Assembly (NCBI GenBank): GCA_026119855.1
Contig: JAOWBW010000866.1
Span: 248,001-312,000 of the forward strand
DNA length: 64,000 nucleotides
From: Campanula takesimana
Lineage: Eukaryota; Streptophyta; Magnoliopsida; Asterales; Campanulaceae
Reading direction: 5' to 3'
Made by a program: the position numbers and the translations under genes
The notes under the pieces: generated by a model
Told to the model about the DNA's origin: nothing
The model's database searches: none
Seen by the model: only the letters and a program-made list of their open reading frames with translations
Part shown: piece after piece, positions 11,335 through 23,352 of the stretch
Layout of the letters: every line of letters begins with the position of its first letter
How positions within the stretch are numbered: the first letter of the stretch is position 1

Positions 11335-11352
11335 TGGCGACTCCGCTGGGGA
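11335..11352 (+). promoter_or_regulatory. Primer-binding site of E1
   Basis: TGGCGACTCCGCTGGGGA lies one base after the LTR end. It is repeated at 23354-23371 and, with one change, on the minus strand at 45187-45170. The conserved 18 bases directly after the LTR mark it as the minus-strand primer site. I did not identify the matching tRNA. Confidence 0.75.
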
Positions 11353-12557
11353 TAATTTAGAGGGTTAAACTTGCGTTTCTGCTTTTGGTGTTCTTTTATT
11401 CTGTTTTCTGGGCATTCTGGTAAAAAGGGTTGGAAGCGCGCGCCTCTGGCCTTCTTGGCCTAAAGCGTGCGCATTCGACCCCAATTACCAGAATCGCCCC
11501 CCTTCCTTCTTGTCTTTCCATTTCATGTTTCTGTGCTAACAACTACTACAGGGGAAAGTTTTATTATTTAGGGTCAAGGCAGTGCTTTGAAACCATGAAT
11601 TTGTAGGTTTTACCCAGATTCGGGCGCCTCTGCCCCTCTTTGTCTAACGCGCGCGCCTCCCGAGTAGGCAGCCCAATGCACGCGCTTCTGGGCGCATTCC
11701 CAGAAACAGAACAGTGCACAGAACAAAATGATTGACAGTGTGTGGGCACCGGGCCTGCACAAAAAGTTTTTTATTTTCTATTTATTTTTGTCAGGCACAC
11801 GGGTGATTCGAAAGTTGTAATTATGTGTTTATTTGCTTTTCTTTTCTTTTGAAAAAAAAATATTTTGTTAATTGGCTTGACCTCACACTACATGCACATA
11901 TTCCTATGAATTGCTCACAATCGAGTCGCACAAAGTTCATAACCCCAAACCCGTCGAGGCCCGTCCTAGAGAGTTTCAAGCTCCACCCGACCTTGACTCT
12001 CTCGAAGCGGTAAACCTTAGCCCGTGGCGTTGTTCATGACTACATGTCGGGGGTGACCTTAAGCCTCTCTTTAGCCAAGCACAAGCCAACACAATTCTAG
12101 TTAGGGTCTAACACTTTGTGACCAAGTCGGTTTTCGTGTGTCGAGATTTCTCTAAACTAATGTCTTCAAATCATACATGCCGTTTCCAAAAGAAACAAGT
12201 GGTTACTATGGACGAAATAAAACTCCGTCCCCAAATGGTTATTATGGATGAAATAAAACTACATCCCCGCATGTATGCTTTATGACATTAATTTAGTTTA
12301 ATCCCGTCACATGTAGGTATCACAAGCGTGGTGGAATCCGATGAGTATATGGGACCGCGAGAAGGTCTATGTACTAGTGTGACGATTCCACTATTTTATT
12401 AGAAACCCCAAAAGAGACTCCGTCCCTCCGACTTATAAAAAAAATCTTTTTCTTTATGTGGTTGAGTCTTTTCTCTTGTTTGTGGGTTAAATCATTTTTA
12501 CTCAAAAGGTATTTGTGGGGCCAACCTAAGATCAACAGTGTTCTTCCAATAGGTCCA
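11353..12557 (+). other. Leader of E1
   Basis: Non-coding leader between the primer site and gag. It contains repeated GC-rich alternating blocks (GCGCGCGCCTC types at about 11434-11475 and 11645-11690) and the near-palindrome GGCCTTCTTGGCC. It aligns along its length with the E3 leader at 23372-24540 and, in part, with the minus-strand piece at 44915-45169. Confidence 0.7.
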
Positions 12558-13203
12558 ATGGCTTCCAACGGCAACATCAACAATGGTGGATATTCTTCCG
12601 TGTCCAACGAAAAGGTATTTGACATAATGAGAGCCATGGGGGAATAAATGGATAGACTCACCGAGAATGCCCGCTGCAAGGATGATTGGTGGCAAGCCCG
12701 TTTTCTTCTTGAGAAAAGAATTCACAAGGAAGAAGTGTCCGAACTTAAGCCCCGTCTGCAAGAGCTCACCGACAACAAAGCAAAGGCCAACGGTAAAAGC
12801 ATACTCAAGTGGCCCTCCCCACAAAAGCCACAAAGGTTCCGCCAACAATCGAGTTTTCACTCCTCTCCTAGGAGTAACCCAAACCGAAGCATTTGAAACT
12901 TTGGTGGCGAGTGGAAAGGTAAAGCCTTTGGAAGGGTACAAGCCGAAGACGATATCGAAGAATCATGCATTTGGTGAATGGTGCAACTACCACAAGCATA
13001 GCGGCCACACTACCGAAGGATGCTTCCTTCTCCGAAATATCATCCAAGATTTGATCGACAATGGTGATTTACCTTGGGTGAAGAGAAACTTATCAAGGAA
13101 GAGGCTCAGATTTGAAATGGGGCTTCAACAAGAGATCATGCCACAAGGAGACTACAACGACAAGGATGATGACAACAATCTCCGTTTCTCTTTCTCTACC
13201 TAG
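12558..13203 (+). pseudogene. Short gag remnant of E1
   Basis: The frame opens at ATG 12558 (MASNGNINNGG) and meets TAA at 12645-12647, where E3 has a Gln codon. It reopens at 12648, then shifts by +1 and continues to 13203. The last part holds the Tat-type zinc-site block CNYHKHSGHTTEGC followed by a LLRNIIQDLIDNG helix. The major capsid-fold domain of gypsy gag is not recognisable, so even an intact version would be an unusually short gag-derived protein. E3 has the same organisation. Confidence 0.72.
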
Positions 13204-16200
13204 TAATAGGAATTAAAAAAAAAAAAAGAGTCAAAGTCCTCTAATGTGTGCATTAAGTTTTCTTTCTTCTCATTAATGTCAAAGTTTGAGTCTGTCTTCA
13301 AAAGTCGTTCTTGTCCTCATACACTCTTCCAAGTTGTTCAATTTAATTCTTGGAAAAATGATGAAAAGATGTCTAAACAAGTTTTAGAACGAAGGCCATC
13401 ACTTGAACGCTTAGGGGCTAAACATCGTGATGAAGGAGACAACATCAACGACAAATCCAAGACATCAAGTGCCAAATCAAGATGGAGCAACAACCATGAA
13501 GAAATATCAAGCAATGTTTCAAAGGGGGATTAAAAAAAAATGCTCGCTAGGTTGAAAACCCGCAAGGGCGGCCTAGTAAAAGTTAGAGCACAAAAAATAA
13601 AAAAATAAAAAAAATCCCCTCAATCAAAGAAGTACAAAATCAACATCATTCAGTCAATGAAGGATGAAGCAACAATTCCTCACAACAAAAGGAGCATTCA
13701 CAAGAAATACAGTGACCTGAGCCTCTACACTGGAGGAACTTAGGCAACCTTCGGGTCCGGTCTCATGCAAGAAAGAAGATATGTTTAGCCCTAGTGCGTT
13801 ATGGTGATTGGCCTTTATCTCGAACTTGTCAAGACATCTTTGTACGAGTCATTTGCCAATGAATTAATCACCTCAAGATTGAACAACTTTCTTAGAATTG
13901 GAATCGCTTTGCGTTCCTTATCGAGTCTAGGGGCTTCTTATCTTTCAGCGACGCTCCCAGTTTCTTGCAATCAAATTGGGGCTTTCTTTCTCTTCTCTCT
14001 TAATGACTTACTTGCCTTCGTGAGTCATTCAATAAATAAAAATACATGTCAATACTAGGGGCTACTTCCCTAGTCAAGTCAATGTCACTCATCATTAGTG
14101 ACAAAAAGGTCTCCACCGCAAAATCACATGTCTCTCATCCTTAGCTAGAGTCAATGCACACTTTCTCATTAATCGAGTCAAAATGAAGACGCAAAAGAGA
14201 TGCCCGCTAGATTGAAAACCCGAAAGGGCGGTCTAGGCAAAAAACAGGGTGCGTCATAAAAAAAAAGAGAGTGAGAGAGAGAAGGGAAAGAGAAATGGAG
14301 ATCCCCAGCCTCTAAAGAAGAAAAGTTCTACATTGGATCTCCTTAGCAAGTCAATTCCCCACCGGGTCAACTTGGGAATCGCAAAAGGCTCAACAACGCA
14401 TGGCACAATCAAACGTCATTCTGGGATATTGGCATAAGAGACGTTGTTCTTGCAATATCTATTTTTTGGGTTCATGTGAAAGAAGCCCCATGGTAACGGA
14501 GATCCATCCAAGAATGAGCCCATCATTGAGGGGTACAAGGTTGTACAAATAGTCCCCAGTAAGTCAATTGGTTTGGGCAGCAAATGGCAACAACATGTGA
14601 CTCAGTTTTCAAGCTTCTCCAAGCATGTGCCCCTACAGTATGTCAAAAGGCTTCCTGAGAATGGAGTAGCTCTTGCCATGTCCTCTTATGTTTGTTCCCT
14701 CGCACGAGGACGAGTCTATGGCTTTACTCGACAAATGATGACGCCCTAGGGGCTATGTGACTCCAGAACGAGAGCTTCTTCTGCTTCATTTGACAGTTAA
14801 TGAGCCCTAGGGGCTACGCTCAAGAAAGATGTGTGAGACTATCCTCAAAGTCTCTCAAAGGGAATGACGAAAAGCCTTCTTGTCATATGTGCCCGTGCCT
14901 GTTCCCCCAATCAAGGATAGGCCTTTCTCGTTCTACTTGCAATCAATGGTGGCACTCTAGGGACTACACTCGAGTTTAAAAGGCTCCCTCAGCAAGAAGT
15001 AATTCACGTCACCTCCCAACAATGGCCCTAGCAAAGTCATATGCAACATTGGAAGCTTCCTCAATTAGTTTGGCACCAAAGGTCTCAAGGGGCTTCACAA
15101 TCTATAATATTTTGGGCTATGGCGTTACAGTAATCCAAGCAAAGGGAAATATTGGGGCTTCGCAATTGACAACCTTTTTGGGGAATGATACCCGAGCAAT
15201 GCAATTTGGGAGTAGTCTTATGGCTTCCTGAAAGCGATCAAGCTTCAAGGGTCTCTCAGTACTTCACGTCAAAGGTCTTCTGGTTTGAAAGGAGGGCTCC
15301 AATGTTATGAATGAATTTTATGATTCTTATGTTGTGACTTACGACGAGATTATGAAGCAAGTCTTAGAGAAAAGGAAAAAGATTCAATATGCTAAACTCT
15401 ATCAAAACAGGGTTATAGCGGGTAATGCCATGGCCAATCCTAATGTTTCTGCAATTCAGCACCCCCTTATCTGAGATCAAAAGCACAAGTTGCATCCGCA
15501 CGAGTTGCATCCGAAGATCCGTTATTAGTTCAACACAAGAAGACTCAAGAAAACATACCCATTTGGGACCTTATCACGCCAAGACCTTATCATCCATAAT
15601 CTTTATCAAGACATTTTCCGAAGACCTTGCTACACGTGGGCCTTCCACCACTTGGGTACTAAACACAAAAAGGGCCATTCATCTCCAAGAAAGAGAAAGG
15701 AGGAGATCACTATCAAGAGTTCTACCAAACGGTGCAATGCCAAGCCGATTCCAAGATAATTTGGGGCTTTACATCGAAAGGTCTTCATATTCCACCATCT
15801 TGAAGCTCACAAACAACAAGTACATGTCATTTGGGGCTTGGCAATATCTTGAAGCTTGGTATCAATAATCTTCTCTTGGAGCTTGCTCACGTCAACAACA
15901 AAAGACGATTCATTTGAATGGGTCAAGAGCTGATTTATCTTGGGGCTTCACGAGTCACTCAAAGTTTGGCATCAAAGGCATTCTAGGGGCTTTACAATCA
16001 GCAACCCCTTATCTTGGCATCAAAAGTCTTTTAAAGCCCCATAATCAACAAATCTCTTGGGGCTAGACATCAATCTTCGTTGGGCACAGCAGCGACAACA
16101 GAATTCAAGCGAGGCAATCTGGACTTCGACCGAACATGACTTGATCTTGGGTTGACTTTACAAACACACAATGGTTGAAATGGTTCACCCACGAACTAAA

Positions 16201-16738
16201 AAAAAAATCTCTTTTTCTCACATGTGTACATATTATTTTCCTTCTAATCTTAAAAAAAAAAGTATTTTTCTTTTTCTTACTTGTGTAAAAAGTATGTGCT
16301 TCATTTTGCCTTGCTCTTAGCTTCTTCCCCAGCGTTCTCCATCATCATTGAACTACGCTGGTCTGATTCTCTTCAAGAGATACGTAGGCAGCCTTTTGGC
16401 ACGACCAACCCATCATCAAAAGTGATCATGCCTCCATCGAAAGTTAAAGCAACTCATCAACATCCAAAGCATGGACATTTTTCATCAAAGCCACAACATC
16501 AGAAATCCATCCCAAATCAAGCGGCCATGGTAAGTGAAGGTATGAACATCATCAATCAAAGCTCCTTTCAAATCACATCGCACACAAAAGCAATTTCTCC
16601 ATCTTTGCAAAATCTGTCTCTCATGCAAATCTCTGCTTTTCAAATCACATCACACCACAAGCACAATTTCACACTTCACACATTTTCTCGCACAAGAACA
16701 TATATCTGCAAAGCATACACATAACAGGTACAAGCATT
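13204..16738 (+). other. Long non-coding internal region of E1
   Basis: This 3.5-kb stretch has no pol domain in any frame. It contains two similar blocks, CTCGCTAGGTTGAAAACCCG near 13541 and CCCGCTAGATTGAAAACCCG near 14202, and many repeats of GGGGCTT-type phrases between about 14750 and 16080. A GATACGTAGGCAGCC block at about 16379-16393 is a phrase I associate with Tat-group non-coding regions. Short open frames here look fortuitous. Confidence 0.6.
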
Positions 16739-18045
16739 TGGACTCACAAACGGGTTCAGCCAATGGATTCACTATCGGATTCAGCAAAGGGTTCACAAAC
16801 GGACTCATTCAATGGATTCACTAACGGGTTCATCAAGCGGATTCACTAACGGATTCGTCAACAGGGTTCACAAACGGACTCATTCAATGGATTCACTAAC
16901 GGATTCATCAAGCGGATTCACTAACGGATTTGTCAACAAGGGTTCACCAACGGACTCATTCAATGGATTCACTAACGGATTCAACAAACGGATTCACTAA
17001 CGGATTCGTCAATAGGGTTCACAAACGGACTCATACAATGGATTCACCAACGGATTCATCAAGCGGATTCACTAACGGATTCGTCAATAGGGTTCACCAA
17101 TGGACTCATTCAATGGATTCACTACCGGATTCATCAAGCGGATTCACTAACGGATTCGTCAACAGGGTTCACTAACTGACTCATCTAATAGATTCACTAA
17201 CGGATTCATCAAGCGGATTCACTGACGGATTCGTCAACACAGATTCATCAAGCGGATTCACTAATGGATTCGTCAATATGGTTCACAAACGGACTCATTC
17301 AATGGATTCACCAAAGGATTCATCAAGCGGATTCACTAACAGATTCGTCAACGGGGTTCACCAACAGACTCATTCAATGGATTCACCAACGTATTCATCA
17401 AGCGGATTTACTAACGGATTCGTCAACAGGGTTCACCAACGAACTCATTCAATGGATTCACCAACGGATTCATCAAGCGGATTCACTAACAGATTCGCCA
17501 ACGGGGTTCACCAACGGACTCATTCAATAGATTCACCAATGGATTCATCAAGCGGATTCACTAACGGATTTGTCAATGGGGTTCACCAATGGACTCATTC
17601 AATGGATTCACCAACGGATTCATCAAGCGGATTCACTAACGGATTCGTCAACAGGGTTCATAAACGGACTCATTCAATGGATTCACCAACAGATTCATCA
17701 AGCGGATTCACTAACGGATTCGTCAATAGGGTTCACAAACAGAATCATACAATGGATTCACTAACGGATTTATCAAGCGGATTCACTAACGGATTCGTCA
17801 GCAGGGTTTACCAACGGACTCACACAATGGATTCACCAACGGATTCATCAAGCGGATTCACTAACGGATTCGTCAACAGGGTTCACCAACGGATTCATTC
17901 AATGGATTCACCAACGGATTCATCAAGCGGATTCACTAATGAATTCGTCAACAGGGTTCACAAACGGACTCATTCAATTGATTCACTAACGGATTCATCA
18001 AACAGATTCACTAACGGATTCAGCCAGCAGATTTACAAATGGATC
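16739..18045 (+). repeat. 75-bp hierarchical minisatellite in the E1 3' region
   Basis: About 17 unit lengths of a 75-bp repeat. Each unit is built from six related subunits of alternating 12 and 13 bp, of the types GGATTCACTAAC, GGATTCATCAAGC and GGATTCGTCAACA. Because 75 is divisible by three and the subunits rarely make stops, long open frames with a 25-residue period (GFTNGFVNRVHQRTHSMDS) appear in more than one phase. I treat these as repeat artefacts rather than genes. The array ends about 185 bp before the 3' LTR. Confidence 0.93.
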
Positions 18046-18231
18046 ATGCCATCTCGTCTATAAACAAAAGTCGCTTACACAGGGAGCGCACCTCTATCTC
18101 TCGTAATTTCAAATTCCTGCTTTTAATAAGTTTTTGCTTTCTCTTCTTTCTTTTTCTTTGTCGATGTCCTTGGCGGTTGTCTTTCTTTCATCGACGTATT
18201 TTGCTTTGCAATCCACGTCATCGAGGGGCTC
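18046..18231 (+). other. Pre-LTR region of E1 with polypurine-like end
   Basis: Non-coding sequence between the minisatellite and the 3' LTR. It ends in the purine-rich CGAGGGGCTC just before 18232 and aligns, inverted, with the sequence right of the LTR at 46932-47909. That conservation at a matching position supports a plus-strand priming role. Confidence 0.6.
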
Positions 18232-19423
18232 TATAGACACCCCGCCTTGGACCTCTCATGTCTCGATTGCATACACATTCTCTATCTTCCTTTTTTATGT
18301 TAAGTTTTGTCACTTTTCGTTAACTTTTGTTACTTTCCGTTAAGTTCTTGACTTACTCCGTTAGTCTTGGACTTGAAAAAGTGACAAGGTCAACCTTGAG
18401 TCTTTGTTTACTTTGTTTTTTTTTTTTACTTTTGTGATGTTCGTTATGTTTCCGCCTTATTTCGTTAGTTTCGGGGCTTAACTGCATAACGGGGTTAACT
18501 TTTGGGCTAAAATATGGATTTTCTGAAGGTGGGACGTGCACGCCTTTGCCCTCCTTTGTGAGAGGCGTGCGCCTCCCATGGGGGGGTGGGACGTGCGCGC
18601 TTCCCACCTCCAGAATCCTAGATTTTGCCAAATTTCCCTCATTTTCTGATTTGTAACCCCCAAGGCCACTATACCTTGGCTTGATCCGGGGAAGATCTAT
18701 CTTTGTGACCACAAATACTTCCCTAACACCTATAAATACCTCTTCATTCCACCATGGAAAGGAAGGAATAATTCTTGACTCAAAAACTCTTTAAAACTCA
18801 AAAGTCCATTTTCAAAGAGTGGTTACTATAGAAAAATTGGTTCTTCCCTATTCGAGCACAAGGTACAATGCCCACTTTCTCCTTCTAAACTCTTTATTTG
18901 CTTTCTTCATCTTTCATCTCTTCCAATGTATATGCAATCTCCATAAAAAGCAATACAACCAAAAGACCACTTCACTTTTGAAGTTTGGTCAAGGTTACAT
19001 TCCAACATTCTAAACTCTATTTTAATTTACCATTCATTTCTTAATGTAATTGTTTGATATGTAATCTTTAGCATAATTTTATAAATAAAACAATTCTCTT
19101 TTACTCCCCCTTTCTTTACATTATAATTGTTAGCACATTTCTCGTATTATTTGAAGGACTTTTTAGCATTAGAACACCAATAGTAGCAAGACCCGCGTAA
19201 GCGGGGCGGAGTGGGTGTTTAAGTACTTCCCACTCTATCACCTAACCCCCGAACCCTTCTCTCCCGAATATTTGGTTTCGTAACATAAAATAGGCTATTT
19301 CTTTAGGTTTTTCTTATGTTTCTTTAAAAACATAGGTGGCGACTCTAACAAATAAAATCAAATAGACATCCTAGGATCCTTCCACCGCTCTAGCCAAGTT
19401 GTAGTTTTCCCGAGGTATCTACA
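18232..19423 (+). mobile_element. 3' LTR of E1
   Basis: It matches the 5' LTR from start to end with scattered substitutions and small indels. It starts TATAGACACC where the 5' copy has TGTAGACACC, and it ends GAGGTATCTACA. It is followed at once by the GATGG duplication and LINE sequence. A TATA box is at 18730-18739. Confidence 0.9.
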
Positions 19424-20989
19424 GATGGAAGCTGGATAGAAGAGGGAGATGAAATCAGGGAGACCATAACAGATTACTATAAAGATCTGTTCAACAAACC
19501 AAATCAACCAAGCAACCAAATCCCCCAACATCCGCTCCAACCTAACATTGACACTATCAGCCACATCCAAAGACAACTACAACCAGAACAAAAAGAAGAC
19601 CTAGAGCGAGACTTCACAGCGATGGAAATCGAAAAAGCAGTATTTCAAATGGGGAAACATAAATCGCCTGGTCCAGACGGTATAACAACAGAATTCTACC
19701 AACACAACTGGGATGAGATAAAAAATGAGGTAATCTCTGCTGCCCTAAGCTTTCTAAATTCTGGGCAATTTCTAAACAAAATAAACGAAACTTCTATAGC
19801 TCTCATCCCTAAAATAACCTAACCCACCCTCCCTAAACATTTTAGGCCAATCAGCCTCTGTAACACTATCTATAAAATCATTTCAAAACCCTGGTTAATC
19901 GACTGAAACCACACATTTCCTCCCTCATCTCAAATAATCAAAACGCTTTCATTTCTGGAAGACTCATTTTTGACAACATCCTCCTTAGTCATGAAATTTT
20001 AGAGTTTGTCAAAAAGAATCAAAACCCCAACAAGCCAGTTTGTTTTGCCAAATTAGATATTAGCAAAGCCTATAACAGGCTCAACTGGGATTTCATTTCC
20101 CTAGTACTCCAAAAAATGGGATTTAGCCGGAAATAGATAGTTGTTATAAAAGAGTGTGTGTCCTCTGTATCTTATTCCATCCTTATCAATGGTTCACCCA
20201 CCCATCCTTTCATCCCACTTAGAGAAATCAGACAGGGAGACCCACTACCGCCTTACCTTTTTTATCCTCTGTGCGGAAGCATTGTCCTCTACTCTTAACC
20301 ATTTCAATAACTTCAACATCATTCCTGGCCTAACATTGGGTCGCTCAACTAAGCCTGTCAATCACCTCCTCTTTGCAAATGACTGTCTTCTCTCTTTTGA
20401 ATTAACCACCCCTGCTTGTTGGTTCATCAAATGGACGCTTGATGCTTTTAGTAATCAAGCGGGCGAAAAAATAAATCTTCAAAAAAGCGACCTTTACTTC
20501 TCCCTTTTAACTGATTAAAATCTCAAAGACATCACCCTCTCTATACTATCCCTCACAAACTCTACCCTAGATGGGAAATACTTGGGCTTAAAGTAGTTTT
20601 TCTATGGGAAGAAAAAGGACATTTTTCTAGATATCATTTCCAGAGTTAGACTAAAATTACAAGGTTGGCAAGGCAGGCTCCTAAGCCTTGCAGGCTCCTA
20701 AGCCTTGCATGAAGATCAATTCTCGTTAAACATGTCATATCTACTATACTGGGATATGCCATGTTCTGCTTCAAGTTCCCAGTATATTTCATTAAACATC
20801 TCCACAAAATCTTTAACGAGTTCTTATGGTTTAGTCTGGATAAGACAAAAGGAATTCATTGGATAGCTTGGCCTCGTCTATGCATTCCCAAAAACAAAGG
20901 AGGGCTGGGCCTTAGACATATGAGAGCTTTAAACCAAGCTTGTTTAGCAAAAACAGTCTGGAGGATATTTTCTAACCCAAACATATTAC
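19424..20989 (+). pseudogene. LINE ORF2 reverse transcriptase region
   Basis: The ORF continues after the LTR element. Recognisable blocks are MGKHKSPGPDGITTEFY (frame at 19622), then NQNAFISGRL and FAKLDISKAYNRLNWDF near 19930-20095, QGDPLPPYLF near 20231-20262, and HLLFANDCLLSF at 20363-20398. The usual FADD catalytic pair reads FAND and the usual KAYD reads KAYN, so the active site is lost as well as the frame. A thumb-like block (RLCIPKNKGGLGLRHM) is in the frame at 20761-20989. A 17-bp direct duplication lies at 20674-20707. The end is cut by a copia LTR. Confidence 0.85.
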
Positions 20990-22290
20990 TGTTGGATTTT
21001 GATGCATCATGCGCAGCGGAATAAAACATAAGATCAAACACCCATGAGCCCGGATCCATGCATGTATATTACATTAAATGCATGATGAAAGAAACATACC
21101 CTTGAAGATCGAATCCATGAACACATACTTTAGGTGTTGAAAAGAGAACACCATCTACCGGTATCCACACGTCGAACGGACTCAAGAACACCTTCTTAAT
21201 TGACTGCTAGATCCAAGGCTTGGTGAAGAAACGATTTCTTCATTAGAATTATTTTGCTCCATTGATTATTGTAGTTTGATGATTCCAAATCTCAAACTAA
21301 ATAATCCTACCTCTCTATATTTTATTGTTTCTAAAACAATGTATTATGATTTCTCAAATCACATTTGAGGCTGTCAAACCCGGTTGCATATATTTATACG
21401 AGGGTTTGACCTAATTCCTTTTGGGATCGGGATTCCTTGTTAAACAAGAAACCTGAATAAACTGTTCTGCCAGACAAACCATCCGTACAGATCCTTCCAA
21501 TAGGATCCAGTTTTTACCATTTTCTGTGCCTTATTCAATACGTTCTCCGTGTGTGACCCCAATAGGATTATACTAAGTTGGCAACGAGTCCGAACCATTC
21601 AGAACCCGTAAGTCATAAGTGGACTCTAGTAAGCCATTATGACTACCCAATTAGTATAACTTTGAAAGTCCAAAGTTACCTTATAGAAAATAACACAATC
21701 CCTTTGTCACTCGATATCATATTCGACATAAGTCATGGTCCATGTCAACTTATGTTGTCCAATGCTTTCTCGATCCCGAGTAGATTGATATGAGGAAAAG
21801 ACATTAAACATATCAATTCATTTGGGTACGGTCGTACTCTATCATCAATCTAACTCATCGAGTGGCCAAGCAGATATATCTCTCTTGAGAGAGGGACAAA
21901 TCCCATCTTGACGTATCATTCTTCCCTACAAGAATCCGAATATGCCAATCGTAGCCTTTATAATCACCCAGTTAAGGGTAGAGTTTAAGTATGTCAAACA
22001 TAATGTTCATCATGTTGAAGACCATGATAATCTCAGGTCTAAGGATTCAAATGGTATGACTATTATGAGATTTAATTATGACATTTGACCATGACATAAA
22101 TCTCATAACGAGTCTATCCAGTACCTTGTTCTCCAACAAGTACCCACAAGTTTAATCCGTATCCTATGCACCATAATCATCATATGATTATCCATTAAAC
22201 TCATGCTAGCTCTTCATAAGTGCTAGAGACAATTATTATAATAAACATGCAAAAGATATAATAATTAGGTCTGTTATCTCTATAACAATG
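20990..22290 (-). mobile_element. Copia LTR, solo or end of a truncated element
   Basis: It starts TGTTGGATTTTGATGC and shares a series of ordered blocks with the fragment at 1086-1330, which belongs to a minus-strand copia. The left boundary is sharp against LINE reverse transcriptase. The right boundary is uncertain: a possible ATAACA end at 22287 gives no target duplication with the left flank, so the Tat-like LTR at 22291 may have landed inside this LTR. No coding sequence is present. Confidence 0.7.
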
Positions 22291-23352
22291 TATAGACACC
22301 CCGCCTTGGACCACTCACCCCGATTGCATACATAGTATTTTTATTTAACTTGTTTTTGCTAATTTATGTTACTTCCGTTAAGTTCTTAACCGATTCCGGT
22401 AGTTTTGGACTAGATTGAGTAACAGAGTTAACTTTTAGTGTCGTTCTGTCATTTTTACCCTCGGGCGCCTCCGGTACAGTCTATGGGGTGCGCGCACGTT
22501 TGGTTCCATAAGCCGGACCCGCTCGCTTCTCACAATGGTTGTTACGGATTTGCACCAATTTTCCTCCATTTGTTGAGTCAAAAAGCCTCTTTTTTACCTC
22601 TAAGTTCATCCCCCCTAGTTTTGTAACTCCCAAATCCTTCATTATAGCCTTTTACTTAAAGCAAAATATTTCATTTTATTCCCTTTTATTTTTATTGGTC
22701 CCATGACCATCCTTTCCTCCCCTCTTCACCTATATAAAGGACCTTCTTGGTTCATTTCTAGAGGAGGAATTTTTAGACACAAAAGGAGGAATTTGGACAC
22801 CAAAAAAGAGCACCAAAACTCTACTAAATTCTCTACACACTATTTTCTCTACAAAACACTTCGTTTCCTCACAAAGGTTGAAGTCTTCACTTCCTTCCCA
22901 ACAAGGTACAATTCTTCTATTTCTTATTTCTTTTATGTCTTTTTAATGTATGCAATCCCCATCAATTGGGACATGACCAATATGACTACTTCACATATTG
23001 AAGTTAGTTAAGGTTATCTCCCTACATTTTTATTCTTTTTAATTTACCTTGTAATTGTTAGCACATTTTATATTAATAAAAGAAGGACTTTTCATTCTTA
23101 GAATACTTTTAGTAGCAAGACCGGCTTTAGCCAGACGGAGTGGGTGTTTAAGTACTTCCCACTCCGTAACCTAACACCCGAACCCATCTCTCCCGAATCT
23201 CTGGTTTTTGTAAACAAGACTTAGGCTAATTATTAATTTTTTCTTATGTTCCTCTAAAGCATAGGTGGCGACTCTAATCTTTAAAACCAAATAGACATCC
23301 TAGGATAATTCACGCGCTCTAGCGAAGCCGTGGTTTCCCCGGGGTATCTACA
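22291..23352 (+). mobile_element. 5' LTR of E3
   Basis: It starts TATAGACACCCCGCC and ends GGGGTATCTACA. It is shorter than the E1 LTRs and divergent in the upstream half, but keeps the TATA box (TATATAAAGG, 22731-22740) and the final 250 bp, including an internal TGGCGACTC near 23266. It represents a subfamily of family A. Confidence 0.85.

Larger units (their letters stand above)
10148..19423 (+). mobile_element. Complete non-autonomous Tat-like gypsy element (E1)
   Basis: Two LTRs of about 1.19 kb flank 6.9 kb of internal sequence. The insertion is bounded by the 5-bp duplication GATGG within the LINE. Internal order is primer site, 1.2-kb leader, short gag remnant, 3.5 kb of non-coding sequence, a 75-bp-unit minisatellite, and a pre-LTR purine stretch. 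No protease, reverse transcriptase or integrase is detectable, so it must have depended on another element for mobility. Placement in the Tat group rests on the gag zinc-site block (CNYHKHSGHTTEGC) and the repeat-bearing 3' region. Confidence 0.85.
6265..20989 (+). mobile_element. L1-type LINE, split by an LTR element
   Basis: ORF1 (nucleic-acid binding) and ORF2 (endonuclease plus reverse transcriptase) are in the order expected of plant L1 elements. A Tat-like element (10148-19423) interrupts ORF2 between the two enzymes. The GATGG duplication at 10143-10147 and 19424-19428 shows a clean insertion. The 3' end, including the tail, is lost where a copia LTR begins at 20990. Stops and frameshifts occur in both ORFs. 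Confidence 0.88.

Noticed and set aside
12498..12941. 147-codon minus-strand ORF
   Set aside because: It is antisense to the Tat-like gag remnant and spans its stop and frameshift. It has no domain of its own.
15425..15868. 147-codon plus-strand ORF in the E1 non-coding region (also 16281-16724)
   Set aside because: No match to gag or pol motifs, rich in Ser/Thr/His from biased composition, and not supported by any second copy in the window.
17278..18063. 261-codon plus-strand ORF rich in the GFTNGFVNRVHQRTH repeat
   Set aside because: It is the 75-bp minisatellite read in frame. Overlapping frames are equally open, there is no non-repeat domain, and the array lies in the non-coding 3' region of an LTR element.
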